Shown piece by piece: positions 51,224 through 62,092 of a DNA stretch of 64,000 nucleotides. The notes under the pieces are model-generated. The model saw nothing but the letters and a program-made list of their open reading frames with translations, was not told where the DNA came from and made no database searches. The DNA comes from Mortierella alpina (taxonomy: Eukaryota > Mortierellomycota > Mortierellomycetes > Mortierellales > Mortierellaceae), in contig JANATF010000005.1 of assembly GCA_029449245.1 (NCBI GenBank), positions 2,356,001 to 2,420,000 of the forward strand, given 5' to 3'. Position 1 is the first letter of the stretch; the number at the start of each line of letters is the position of its first letter. A program made the position numbers and the translations under genes.

Positions 51224-54200
51224 TCATGAACGTCCAGCGGTCGTTGTTTGTTGAACTCCCGTTCCTTGACGTGACCCCACCATACTCGATCGAGGACTCG
51301 CCACAGTGACGTCTGCCTGACTCATCGAATACCCCGAACCACTCGACCGCGGTGCCCACCCTGCTCCTACAGACGTCGCCACCAACGACGGTACCATCGC
51401 TCCTGCATGAAGCACGTGTCGATCTGCAAATTTTGGATCCGCCAACAATCGACCCCCGCGCAGCGCCTTGAACACCGACAGTTCTGACCGCACCTTGGTA
51501 ATCGCTGAATTCCACACAAGTGCCTCGCGGTTCGGATACGGACTCTGTGCTCCTCCGACCATCGACCCTTGACGGTTCGAACCCACAGAGATCGGCATCG
51601 AGTTGACTCGTCCGATCTCACCGCCATGGCCATCATAGCCCGTCGGAAAGGCTCCCGCCATAGGAACAGGGTGGTTCACCCAGTTCTTGAGCGGTCCAAA
51701 GATCTCTTCCGGAATCAGTCGGATAATCACACCAACGGGGATCGACAGCATACCCAGCAGAATGCAAATAAGCCATTGAATACCGTTCAGCTTCTCAGTC
51801 TCAAAGGCAGCACCGCCAAACTGGACGATGAGCGCCTGTAACAACACCATGAGGATGAAAATCACAATAAAATAGGTGTTCCGGTGAACGCCCGCAAAGA
51901 TGTTGAGGTGGTTGTCCAGCCGCCGGCAGTTGACCTCGTTGAAGATCTGCAGAAACACAAACGTGTTGAACACCATCGTGTCGAGTTCTTGCCGCTTAAA
52001 GCCGATATACGCGCCTCTGACGTCCGAATTCGGGTTGGCATCAATCTTGGGCTGCAGCCATGCCGGTGTCTCGTCATAGTTGAGGATATCCATTCCTGCA
52101 TACTCCATTACAAATGTGATCGTCAGCTGAAGGATGGCCTGTCCGAGAATCATCTTCCACATCGTGAACGAAATCAAAGGAGCCGTCCGTGGCTCAGGCT
52201 GGCGGTCCAAGAGATCGGGCGTGGGTGGATCCGTTGCAAGCGCAAGTGCGGCCAGTGTGTCCATAATCAAATTGACCCAGAGCAGCTGCACAGCCGACAT
52301 CACTGGCTTCTGCTTATCCGAAACAACCGCCGTCACCAACGTCAAAACCACAGCCGTGATATTGACCGTCAGCTGGAACTGCAGGAACTTCTTGACAGCA
52401 TCGTTGACAGAACGACCCCACAGAATGGCCTTGACAATACTAGAAAAGTTGTCGTCCATCAAAATAATAGCAGACGCTTCCTTGGCCACCTCTGTTCCCG
52501 CAATACCCATCGAAAATCCAACGTCCGACATCTTGAGCGCCGGTCCATCGTTCGTGCCGTCTCCCGTCACCGCGACAATCTCGCCCATAGCCTTGAGTCG
52601 GCCCACCAAGATCTTCTTGTCCTCGGGACTGGATCGAGCCAAGACCTGGAGACGGGGAATGACAGCATCCATCTCCTCGCCGCTTAGAGCACGGAACTTG
52701 GGTCCTTCCATGATGATGCCACCTTGAGTATAGATACCGCATTGTGTCGCAATCGATTTCGCCGTCAGAATGTTGTCACCAGTGACCATTCGGACAAAGA
52801 CACCAGCCCGCTGACAAGCCAACACTGCCTCGGGAACTCCATCACGCAAGGGGTCCTCAATACCAACCACACCGATCAGCGTCAGCTGGCTCTCTGCCAC
52901 AGCAGCAAAAGGCACCTCTCCGTCCGCGTTCAACTCGACGTCCGCTGGCGGCCAAGATTCGAAATCACGATAAGCAATACCGATGGTCCGAAGTGACTGC
53001 GTCGCGTACGAAATAATGGTCTTGTGGACCTGCGTCTGCAGATCCCCAGTCAGCTCAAGCTCGGTCAGGCCCGCCTCGCGGTCCTTTTCTGAAAGGGGCG
53101 CGTCTTGGTCAGGAGAGCTCGAGATCTGAAGGACCTTGTCACAACGCTTCATGATGATCTCCGACGCACCCTTAGCATGCAGGCGGAACTTGTTGGGTGC
53201 CAATTGGACAATGGTGGCCATGGATTTGCGCTCCGACGAGAACGGGTACAGGTGGATGATCGGGGTGGCCTCACGCAATCGGCGATAGTCCGCTCCACCA
53301 ATCTTTTTCGAAAAGTCCAGCAGCGCAACCTCGGTCTTGGAGCCGATAAATGACAGGTTTCCTTTGTCGTCCTCGCTCTCAAAGGCTGAAGAGTTGATAG
53401 CAATAGCCTCGTGCATCAAGGTCGTCACTGCAGGTGGCAAATTATTGACCAACTGGTTCATTGGGACGGCATGGCGGTTGATGGGAAGGTTGGCGCGGGC
53501 GTTGCTTTCGCCCTCAGGTGCATCGGCAATGAAGCGTGTATTGACTCCAAGTGTTCCCGCGACAATGGTCATTCTGTGGGAGGTGAGGATGAGAAAACAG
53601 TGTTAGATAGAGCATTCAGTCTCTAGCACGCACGCAAGGAAGGTAAAACAACCATTTACCTGTTCTGAGTGAGGGTACCCGTCTTGTCGGAGCAGACTGT
53701 CGTGGCATTACCCATCGTTTCACAAGCAGCCAATACACGAACCAAGTTGTTGTCCTTGAGCATTCGAGTCGTTGCGAAGGCCAGGGCCAGGGTCACGGCC
53801 AGAGGCAGACCCTCAGGCACGGCGACGACCACCACAGTGACTGCAGCAATGACAATATCCACCAGACTCTTGACAATCAAGGCCGAGGCGGGCACGCCTT
53901 TGGTTTTAAAGCCGACAAAGAAGCGGATAACCAAGATGATCAACATCAGCAACGCAGCCAAACTACCCAGCTTGGCAATCCGCTCAGCCAGTAGGTTGAG
54001 CTTGACCTGCAGCGGCGTGTCCTCGGCCTCAGTTCTGAGAGACATCATAGTCCTTCCATGGAAACTGTTGGGGCCCACACCCGTGGCAACATAGAGTCCA
54101 ACACCCTCTAGAACCTTGGATCCTGAGATGATAAATGGATCAACTCCATGAAGGCCATGGTGGGGCTCTGCAATGACCTCGATGCCCTCGTGGTTAGTCT

Positions 54201-55955
54201 GAATCTTGCTCTCCTGGCCATTCATTGCGGCGGCCTCGGCCTCTTCCAACTTTTTGAGCTCCTCAAAAGTCACTTTCTTGACTGCATCCGATTCTCCTGT
54301 CATGGCCGATTCATCGCACTTTAGGTTGTGCCCACCAAGGAAAATGCCATCTGCAGCAATGACGTCTCCTGGCTCTAGATGAAGGATATCGCCTACAAGG
54401 ATGTCATACACGGAGAGGAGAACTGTCTCACCGTTACGAATAACCTACAACGCGTTGTTTTTTTGTTTATTAATAACTGGTGGTGAGCGGACAGGAACAG
54501 CAGCATCATTGTCATTCCTTATTCCACAGCGGGCTGTCAAGGGTGGGTGGGAGACACCATGGAGCTGTCTGAGACATTTAAATATCGAGAATGGCACAGA
54601 CTACCACATACCTTCACTTCGCGATCCTCCTTTTTGGCATTAAGTTTGCGGAACTGAGCCTCCTTCTGATAGTCGTTGATGGATCCGACCATGACCACGA
54701 TGATGACAGCGACAAGAATGGCGACACCCTCGACCCACGAGATCTTTGGGTCTGTGGCATAGTAGGGTACATAGTTCTTGGTGAACCGCAGGGTCGGTTC
54801 GTGCTTCATTCCGTAATCCTCATAGATTCCAAGGGCAATAGAGACGATCGCGGCAATGAGCAGCAAAATCTAATTAGCATAAAATGGCATTAGCATGGGA
54901 GTGGAGTGTCCAGGGGTGAACAGCGTTGTCCAGGGTCAATAGCCTAGAGCGAATTAGCGCTTTTGGAGCCTTTGACATTTTGGAGCAGTACTCTCTGCTC
55001 CAGTACCCCTTTGTCTCTTGTCATTCCTGCTGCCAGGAATAGCGTCGGAGAAGAGCCAGAGACAAAGAGATAACGGCAATAAGGCGTTCAGAGCTCAGCC
55101 AAAGTTGGATGCAGGGGCAGAGGCAGTGACACAACAACAACGCCCTGTCCAAAAGGAGGACGAGTCGTGGGCAGGGTGGCGACTGTTTTTGGGGAAATGG
55201 TGCTTATTGCAATTGTGCCACTCGACAGAGAGCATATTGCATATTTGTTTTTTGAGTTGCTTGGTCCATGCACAACACAAGACAAACAAAGAAATGCGAC
55301 AGCTTACCAGGATCTTTTCCTGCAACGCGATCCACATGAGCTGAAAGATATTCTTGGGCTTGCGCTTGGTGAGCACATTGCGGCCAAAGTACTGCCCGCG
55401 GTCCTCTAACGACACGGCCGCCGTGTCGACGTTGCTCAAATGGTACGGCGTGGTGGGTGATGCTGGGGTGTTGACCTTCTCTGCTGCATCGGTCACCACC
55501 TTGTCGAGAGACCTGCCGCCGTCAGCCGTGGACAGACCCCTGACAGGGTCGGCATGTAGGCCAAGAAGGATGCCCTCGACCCCGCCGTACTTGGATAGCA
55601 ACTCTGGCGACTTTGGATCGATGAGGTCCATGAGCTCGTCGGGGGTGAAAGCAAAAGGTCCGTTATTGCTGGGTCTTGCTGCAACAGCATCGCCCTGAGC
55701 TGGGTGCTGCTGCTGCAACTCTACATGAGGTTGCATTTCCTGGTGCGGTTGCTCATTCGAATGGATGGGTGGATTCGAGTCCATGACCGTGGTTGCGGAT
55801 GCCTGGTGGTTCGAATGCGGCGGTAGCTGGGTGGCAGTGGACGACTCTGACTGGGTGGACGAGGGTGGTGGCTGGGGGTTGGCCAGCGTGTCGTCTGTGT
55901 TGGCCTGGGCGTGTGGAGTGGTGTTGTCTGCCACCTTGTCAGGGTCTTGTTCCAT
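51224..55955 (-). CDS. PMCA-type calcium-transporting P-type ATPase (Pmc1-like)
   Basis: Four exons: 55955-55308, 54869-54612, 54444-53660, 53573-51224; 1346 aa. A Gln/Pro-rich N-terminus (1-105) is followed by FAFTPDELMDLIDPKSPE..LSKYGGVEGI (typical of fungal Pmc1), TM1-2, LEPGDVIAADGI, CDESAMTGESD, TM4 with PEGLPLAVTLALAFA, the phosphorylation loop CSDKTGTLTQN at the end of exon 3, hinge TGDGTNDGPALK, and TM5-10. The C-terminal tail after the last TM contains ALVWNSAITKVRSELSVFKALRGG, which resembles a calmodulin/autoinhibitory helix (inference). It pumps cytosolic calcium into vacuole or out of the cell. A stop codon in frame upstream supports the start at 55955. The 21-bp minisatellite lies just upstream. 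Confidence 0.94.
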
Positions 55956-55977
55956 AGGCGTGTCTGCTCTGTTGATG

Positions 55978-56179
55978 TAGTGGTAGCCTTAGTAGCTTTT
56001 GTAGTAGCCTTAGTAGCTTTTGTAGTAGCCTTAGTAGCTTTTGTAGTAGCTGTAGCAGCTGTGGTAGTAGCTGTTGTAGCTGTGGTAGTAGCTGTTGTAG
56101 CTGTGGTAGTAGCTGCTGTAGCTGTGGTAGTAGCTGTGGTAGCTGTGGTAGCTAGAGCTGTGGTACTAGCTGTAGTAGA
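55978..56179. repeat. 21-bp minisatellite next to the calcium-pump start
   Basis: About nine imperfect 21-bp units. Three have the form TTAGTAGCTTTTGTAGTAGCC, followed by variants of TGTTGTAGCTGTGGTAGTAGC. It begins 23 bp upstream of the pump's ATG, so it lies in its leader or core promoter. In-frame stops show it is not part of the pump protein. Confidence 0.88.
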
Positions 56180-58721
56180 TGGAGAGATGGTTGCAGAGGC
56201 GGTACTGAAGGCGGGTGGTGGTCTAGACGAGAATGCGTATCATATGAGCGGAAGAAAGGAACAAGCGCGACGATGGGCTATCGGATGAGGAATCGCATAG
56301 AGACAGGAGCACGGCGAGGAGGACGGTACTGGCGGTGAGGGGAGTGAGGAGAGTGAGGAGTCAAGAGGGAATCACGAACGACGGGAACAGTGGACAGAGA
56401 CGAGTCGGAAAGGAGTGGAGAGAAGAGAGACGGAGTCAAACCGAAAGAAAGAAAAGAAGCGAATAAAAGAACACAAACGAGGGCGTTTCACTGAGGTGGT
56501 CCGCCTTCTGCTGGAGAGAGAGACACACAACAAAGACACCCTGGGTCTCGTTGAGGCACAAAGACGCAAGAGCGTGGGCTTACCTGCAAGCAGACGTGTG
56601 GATGACGAACAAACTACGAGAGATGAGCTTTACCAACAACTCTGCCAAAAGTTGCACAGGCTATGAAGCAATGGTACAGAAAAATGCTGCCCTGTGGCAA
56701 TGTCTCCTTCGGTTTACAGAATGCGGACTTGCCCTGAAGGAGGGAACCGAATAGTTGCCAGACGCAGCTTGCCAGACGCAGCAGAGAAAGATTGGGCGTG
56801 AGACAAGGACACGGGCAGGAGGGGAGAGGACAAGGAGGTTGGTTGTGCGCTTGCTAGACCAAGGGGCGCGAGGGAAGAGAGCGTAGACGCAGGAATGACA
56901 AGCAAGGGAAGACAGCGGGAAGGAGAGCGAGAGGAAATGCAGGATCAAGGAGGAGCCAGGGTTGAACGAGCTCGCCGAAATATACGTTGCTAGGGGCTTT
57001 TTTTTTCTTTTTGGAAGGGAAGATCCAATTCCACGACACTATGACACAGCGTGTTGGCTGACTGTGTTTCTGCAGCAGCATCGAAAGAGCACTCTGGGCT
57101 CAGCCGGGCAGAGCTGTGTACTTTACGCAAGGGATCGCTCACTCGCCTAGACTGTGTGGCCCAATGACACACGGCCATTGGAAGTGCCAGAAGCTCTTGG
57201 AGCACTCTTGGAGCACGCTGTGCAGCAGCCCATTGGCCCGTGTACGCGGTGAGACAACTGAGACACATGAAGGGACGCGCCTTCGAGCCTGCGAGGAAGA
57301 AGGCGGCGTGGCACGGCTGCGTGGCTGACCTCGAGGCCATTTGACTCGTTGAGGAGGGCGAGGAGTGGTTACCGAGGAACTCGGTCGAATTGTTTCGATG
57401 GGCCGAAATGACCGACCCTCTTAGGCCCTTCTGTCGGCTGTCCATCCGTTAGCGAGAGGACTTGGCTGCTTTACTGCCATCTCGCCTGATCATAACGGCT
57501 ACTATGAGTGGTTGCATGGCTAGCTGGCTATGAGCCCGTTATGAAACAGGGATGAGGGGCTAGTTTACTACCGCCATGCACTGCTTGTGCAAGATCCAAG
57601 ATCCTGAATCGACCCACGGCCACCTAGCTCCATTAGAGTGATTGCTGGTTCGCCTTTGGTCATTGTACTGTACAAAGAACACCCGAGCGCGGAATGACAA
57701 AGGATGACAAAATCAAAGACATGGGCGTCATATAAAACAAACAAGGTCTGTGTGCATGGCAAATGTCCGTTGTCCCTGCATCCCAAACACACGTCAAGGG
57801 TGCTTGCAGCAAGCGGGTCAACATCGGACACGAACGCGTACAGTACTGACACAGTATTTTGTCTTTCTCTGGCCGGAAGCTAAAAAATGGATGGATCGGA
57901 GGTTGAGAAACCACACAGTCTCCTGGGAACCTGTTTTCGCATCCAAGGGCTGCGAGGAGAGTAGGCAGGCTCTCGCTAGAAGACGCCCGATCGTTGTCGG
58001 AACACCAATCCTCTCGCTGCTTCGAGAGATACATCTGCACCGGATCGCCGCATGGACCCTGGCGGTCTTTGGTTCCTTCGGGGTGTTCTCACCCGCCCAG
58101 AGAGTGCTCTCTTGCATGTTCATCATGGCTTTGTGGACTCAGTGGGTCGTTGATCCTTTTACATGCAACAAGGGGTGCTTCCGATTCCTGCCACTTGAGC
58201 GGTAGCTCTGCGCTGTCGCATTGCATCTGCCTCCTTCCCTGCTATCCCTTTGTCTGTCACTCTCTCGCGCTCTCCCTTTCGCTACCATTGTCCACACGCT
58301 TCACCCCACCCTGTGTGATTGCACGGCCAGACCGGCCTATAGGAGTCGGCTGTGTGTCCTGTGCCGTTGTCCTAATCGGTACTACGATGCTGTAGTGCGG
58401 CATAGAGGACACGAGGTGCCTTTGCAACTGAACCAAAAAAAAAAAAAGCACAGGTGGTTTTTGAAGAGTCTTTTTCTTCCCTTGCATCTCTTGTTCTCTT
58501 TCACTCGTCCGCTGTCCATTCTCATTCCTCGCATTGTCCTCGCCCTCTCTCATTGCCGCTCTGCAGCCGTCATTCCTGGCCCACATTGCCCCACCGGCCA
58601 ATCCCACACATTCCACACCCTCCCCTCAACTCATTCAACCACTTCGGTGCCTTTTTTTGACAACCACCGAGACCCACAGCTACAACACCCCAGTTCTCTC
58701 TTCATATCCTCACCCAGATCC
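56180..58721. other. Long divergent intergenic region, calcium pump / MFS transporter
   Basis: 2.5 kb between divergent starts, the longest gene-free part of the window. It has GA-rich tracts at 56270-56480 and a CT-rich leader at 58480-58720, with A13 near 58434-58446. Frames such as 56990-57445 (minus) and 57750-58205 (plus) show no domain, signal or splice pattern. A small lineage-specific gene cannot be excluded. Confidence 0.45.
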
Positions 58722-61700
58722 ATGATTGCCCCTGTACCGCAGTCGGGTTCAGACGAGCGACAGCCGTTGCTCGGAAGTAGCCAAGCCCACTCCACCAAGC
58801 AGGGCTCGTGGTTCTACAGGGCCAGAAGAGCCCCCGTGGCCGTCGCCTGTGTGGTCGCCATGGCCCTCTTTACCGACATGGTACGTACTCTCTCTCTTCT
58901 TCCTCTCTTCCTCGCCTCTCTTGGTGCCTTTAACTGTTTCCGGACGGACTGGTACCTGATCGGGTCGATTTGCCGCATGTTTGCTTATTTGCTGGTCGAC
59001 TTGAAGCTTCCTTTGACTGGATCGAGAAAGATCTAGCCAGTTATCTTCCTTCAGGGTGGTAGCGAACCAGCCAGGGCTCGGGAGGTGCTTCTTCAAGCTG
59101 CCCTTCTTGGTGGTTCTTGCAACCAAAAAAAGAAACGAGGAGGCCTTGGATCCCCCGACCTCCCCTTTCTGGACGCGGAACATCGCGATAATCTTTTTCT
59201 GATCTTTGCGCGAACACTTATATGGTTTTGTTGCTTCTCTTGGCGCTAAAATATCTTTTTTAGGTTGTCTACGGTGTGGTGGTTCCAATCTTGCCCATCA
59301 TTGTCAAGGAACGCCTCGGAGGGTCCTCCAGCGATGTGGGTCTGCTCTTTGCATGCTATGGTAAGGAAGGGGGCAGAGCTAAATCTGCAAGCATAGCACG
59401 CCCACTTTGTTATCGAGGAACACCTCTAGGCCTATTTCCCGCTCATGCATGTGTTTGAGTGCATCTTGGTGTTCGCTGAAGGGAACCAAAAAAAAAGATG
59501 AGAGCCATGTGACTCGTGCAACATTGTCTTGCAACGCACGCATGCGGTTGTGCTGAGCAACAAAAAAGCGGGTACTTCGTTGTACTCTTGGTATCTCGGT
59601 CTATGCAGCTCGAGTTGCACAGGAGCTCCACTGGCCAAAAGAGACGGGGTAGCCGAAGGACAAGAGACAGGGGGCAGGATCAGTAGCGACAGCGACAGCC
59701 TGCCATGTAATGGAGAAGAGGAGATGGTAACGGAGGGCGAGAGAGTGCTGTTATCAGGTCTTGCATTAGGGGGGACACTCGGGCCACATGCAATGACAAA
59801 GACAAAGAGGTCATGGGTGGAGAGGCAAGTGCGTTCTTGGAAGAGTAGACAATCACTAACGTGCTCCTTGCATCCTCTTACCCTGTGTGTATAGCAATTG
59901 GTCTGCTCGCGTCGACGCCCTTCTTTGCCATTATGAGCGACAAGTATCAGAATCGGAGGGTATGTCCCACAACCCACTGCATAGCCGAGAAACAGAGGGG
60001 CAAAGAAAAGGAGAAAACACGACCCATTCTTCATGCATGTCGCGGATCGTTAGGAGAAAAATGCAGCAGACCGATCATCCACCTGCCATGGCACTCCCTA
60101 TTGCCCCTCTCATCATCACCAGTCTTGACGAGAGCTGCAGTCGTGTGATGTTGTCTCTGTGCTTCTGTCACACGTTTTGTCCATCACATCTCAAGCTGAC
60201 GCTGCTTTTTTACTGTCGCGTGCCGACGATGTGGGAATGGCACATTTTAGATACCCATGATGGTCGGCATGCTCGGACTTGCAGTCGCCACAGTTGGCTT
60301 CTCGCTCGCAAGCAACTACTGGGTCCTCATCTTGGCCAGAATCGGACAAGGCTCCGCAGGCGGAGCGTCATGGTAACTAACCCATCCAACGTTTCATATG
60401 CAATTGCATCCACACGCCCGAGTCAGGATTAACTCCCCCCTCCCTATGTATTCCTTGGCATTATGACACAGGACGATAGGACTAGGAATGCTTGCAGACG
60501 TCTATCCACCCAATAACCTGGGTGTCGTGATGGGTGCTACTATGATGGCCAACTCAATTGGGTTTATGCTTGGGCCTGTGGTTGGCGCGTACTTCTACGA
60601 GTATCACGGGTACAATGCACCATTCATCTTTTGTGCAGGCCTCGCCACACTCGACTTTCTATGCATCGTCTTTCTAGCAGAGCCCGAGAAAAAGAAGCAC
60701 CCCGCCTCTGCTTCTGCTACCGCCGCCACAACAGATCTGGGTTTGGAGGAGGCTGGCGAGTCTTCGACGGGTGCCTCCAAGTCCAGGCAGCAGGTCATGG
60801 AAGAGAACGTGGATATGCTGTCGATCGAAGAGGCCCCGACAACGAGCACCATTATTGCTGTGGAGAGGACAGTTGCAGCCATCTCAGATCCAAAGCATGC
60901 ACAGGAAATCTTGGATGATGGTCTGCATCATCACCATCCTCATCCTCATCCATCCACCCACAGGCATCAACAAGACGATGATACCAGTAGCAAGTCTGCC
61001 AATAGGTTTTCCCACGAGACAGGTTACGGAAGTATCCCAGAGCCATCCTCGTCGTCCTCATCTGCTTCTTCGCTGTCGTCAGAGTCCGCACCGTCTTCAG
61101 TGGACACAGATCCGACCCCAGAGGAGAAGGAGGGCGCCGAGTCGTGCAGGGATGTGTCTATGTTGGAGATTGCAAGTAACTGGACCATCATCTGTTGTCT
61201 CCTAGCGACCTTTGTTGCTGCCAGTGTCTTTTCAGGTACGAAGCCAAGTATCTCATTGTCTTTCGCAACCACGTTTATACAACCCCCCACGGTCCGGAAT
61301 TGACTTGAACTTCTTTTTTTTTTTCTACTACCTTTCCGACAACAGGTCTGGAGCCCATCCTGCCGCTGTATCTCAAGGACTCCCTGGATGCCGGCCCCAT
61401 CGAGACCGGTCTCATCCTCATCGCCGCCATCTTCCCCACTTTACTTTCCTCCGCGATCGGCTACGCAGCCGACCGCGTCGGACATTTTTATGTCTCGCTG
61501 GCAGGCATGGTCATCTTTGCGATCGGCACGTTTGCTCTATGCTTGCCCCGATCCTTGCTCCTCTTCATCCTCCCCCTCGCCCTCTTTGGTTTCGGTTCCT
61601 CCATGATCCTCACCCCACTCCTCCCCGCCATGGCCGACGTCGTCAACAAGAACGGCTGGAACTGTTATGCAAAGACCTATGCCCTCTACAACATGACCTA

Positions 61701-61881
61701 CTCGTTGTCGATGGCGGCCGGTCCCATCCTGGCTGGATTTATCTATGACGACTTTGGTTTCCCCTGGACGATGGCCGTGTTTGGCTTCATGATCGTGCTC
61801 GCCACTCCCGTCATCTTTGAGCCTCAGATCGCTCATGTCATGGCAAAATGGAAAAGCGGCTCAGTCTTTGCACGCCGATGA
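58722..61881 (+). CDS. MFS transporter, vesicular amine transporter (SLC18)-like
   Basis: Six exons: 58722-58880, 59264-59360, 59895-59959, 60251-60372, 60472-61235, 61346-61881; 580 aa, phases all consistent. A short N-terminus with an acidic/dileucine-like ERQPLLG is followed by twelve predicted helices, including FTDMVVYGVVVPILPIIVKERL, the GLLASTPFFAIMSDKYQNRR loop (MFS signature region), ARIGQGSAGGASW, LADVYPPNNLGVVMGATMMANSIGFMLGPVVG, and the C-half GLEPILPLYLKD. These resemble VMAT/VAChT relatives that exchange protons for amines across vacuoles or vesicles. The cytoplasmic loop between the two halves is long (about 205-325) and contains a His-rich run HHHHPHPHP plus a Ser run. The substrate is not predictable. 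Confidence 0.87.
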
Positions 61882-62092
61882 AGAAGGAAAAAGGGACCAG
61901 ATCGAGAGAGAGAATAGTAGAACAATAGGGAGAAGAGAACATAGTTGCTGTATATATTACAAAAAAAAAAAACTCCTGCAATAGTAAGAAATGATGAGGA
62001 TGGGAGAGGATGGCGATGGTGGTAGTGATATTGATGGTGATGATGATGGTGGTGGTGGTGATACTGGTAGGCGTGCCCCTCCTCCTACCGGT

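Noticed and set aside
51884-52687. 267-codon plus-strand frame in the calcium pump
   Set aside because: Antisense shadow of the pump's hinge and TM region.
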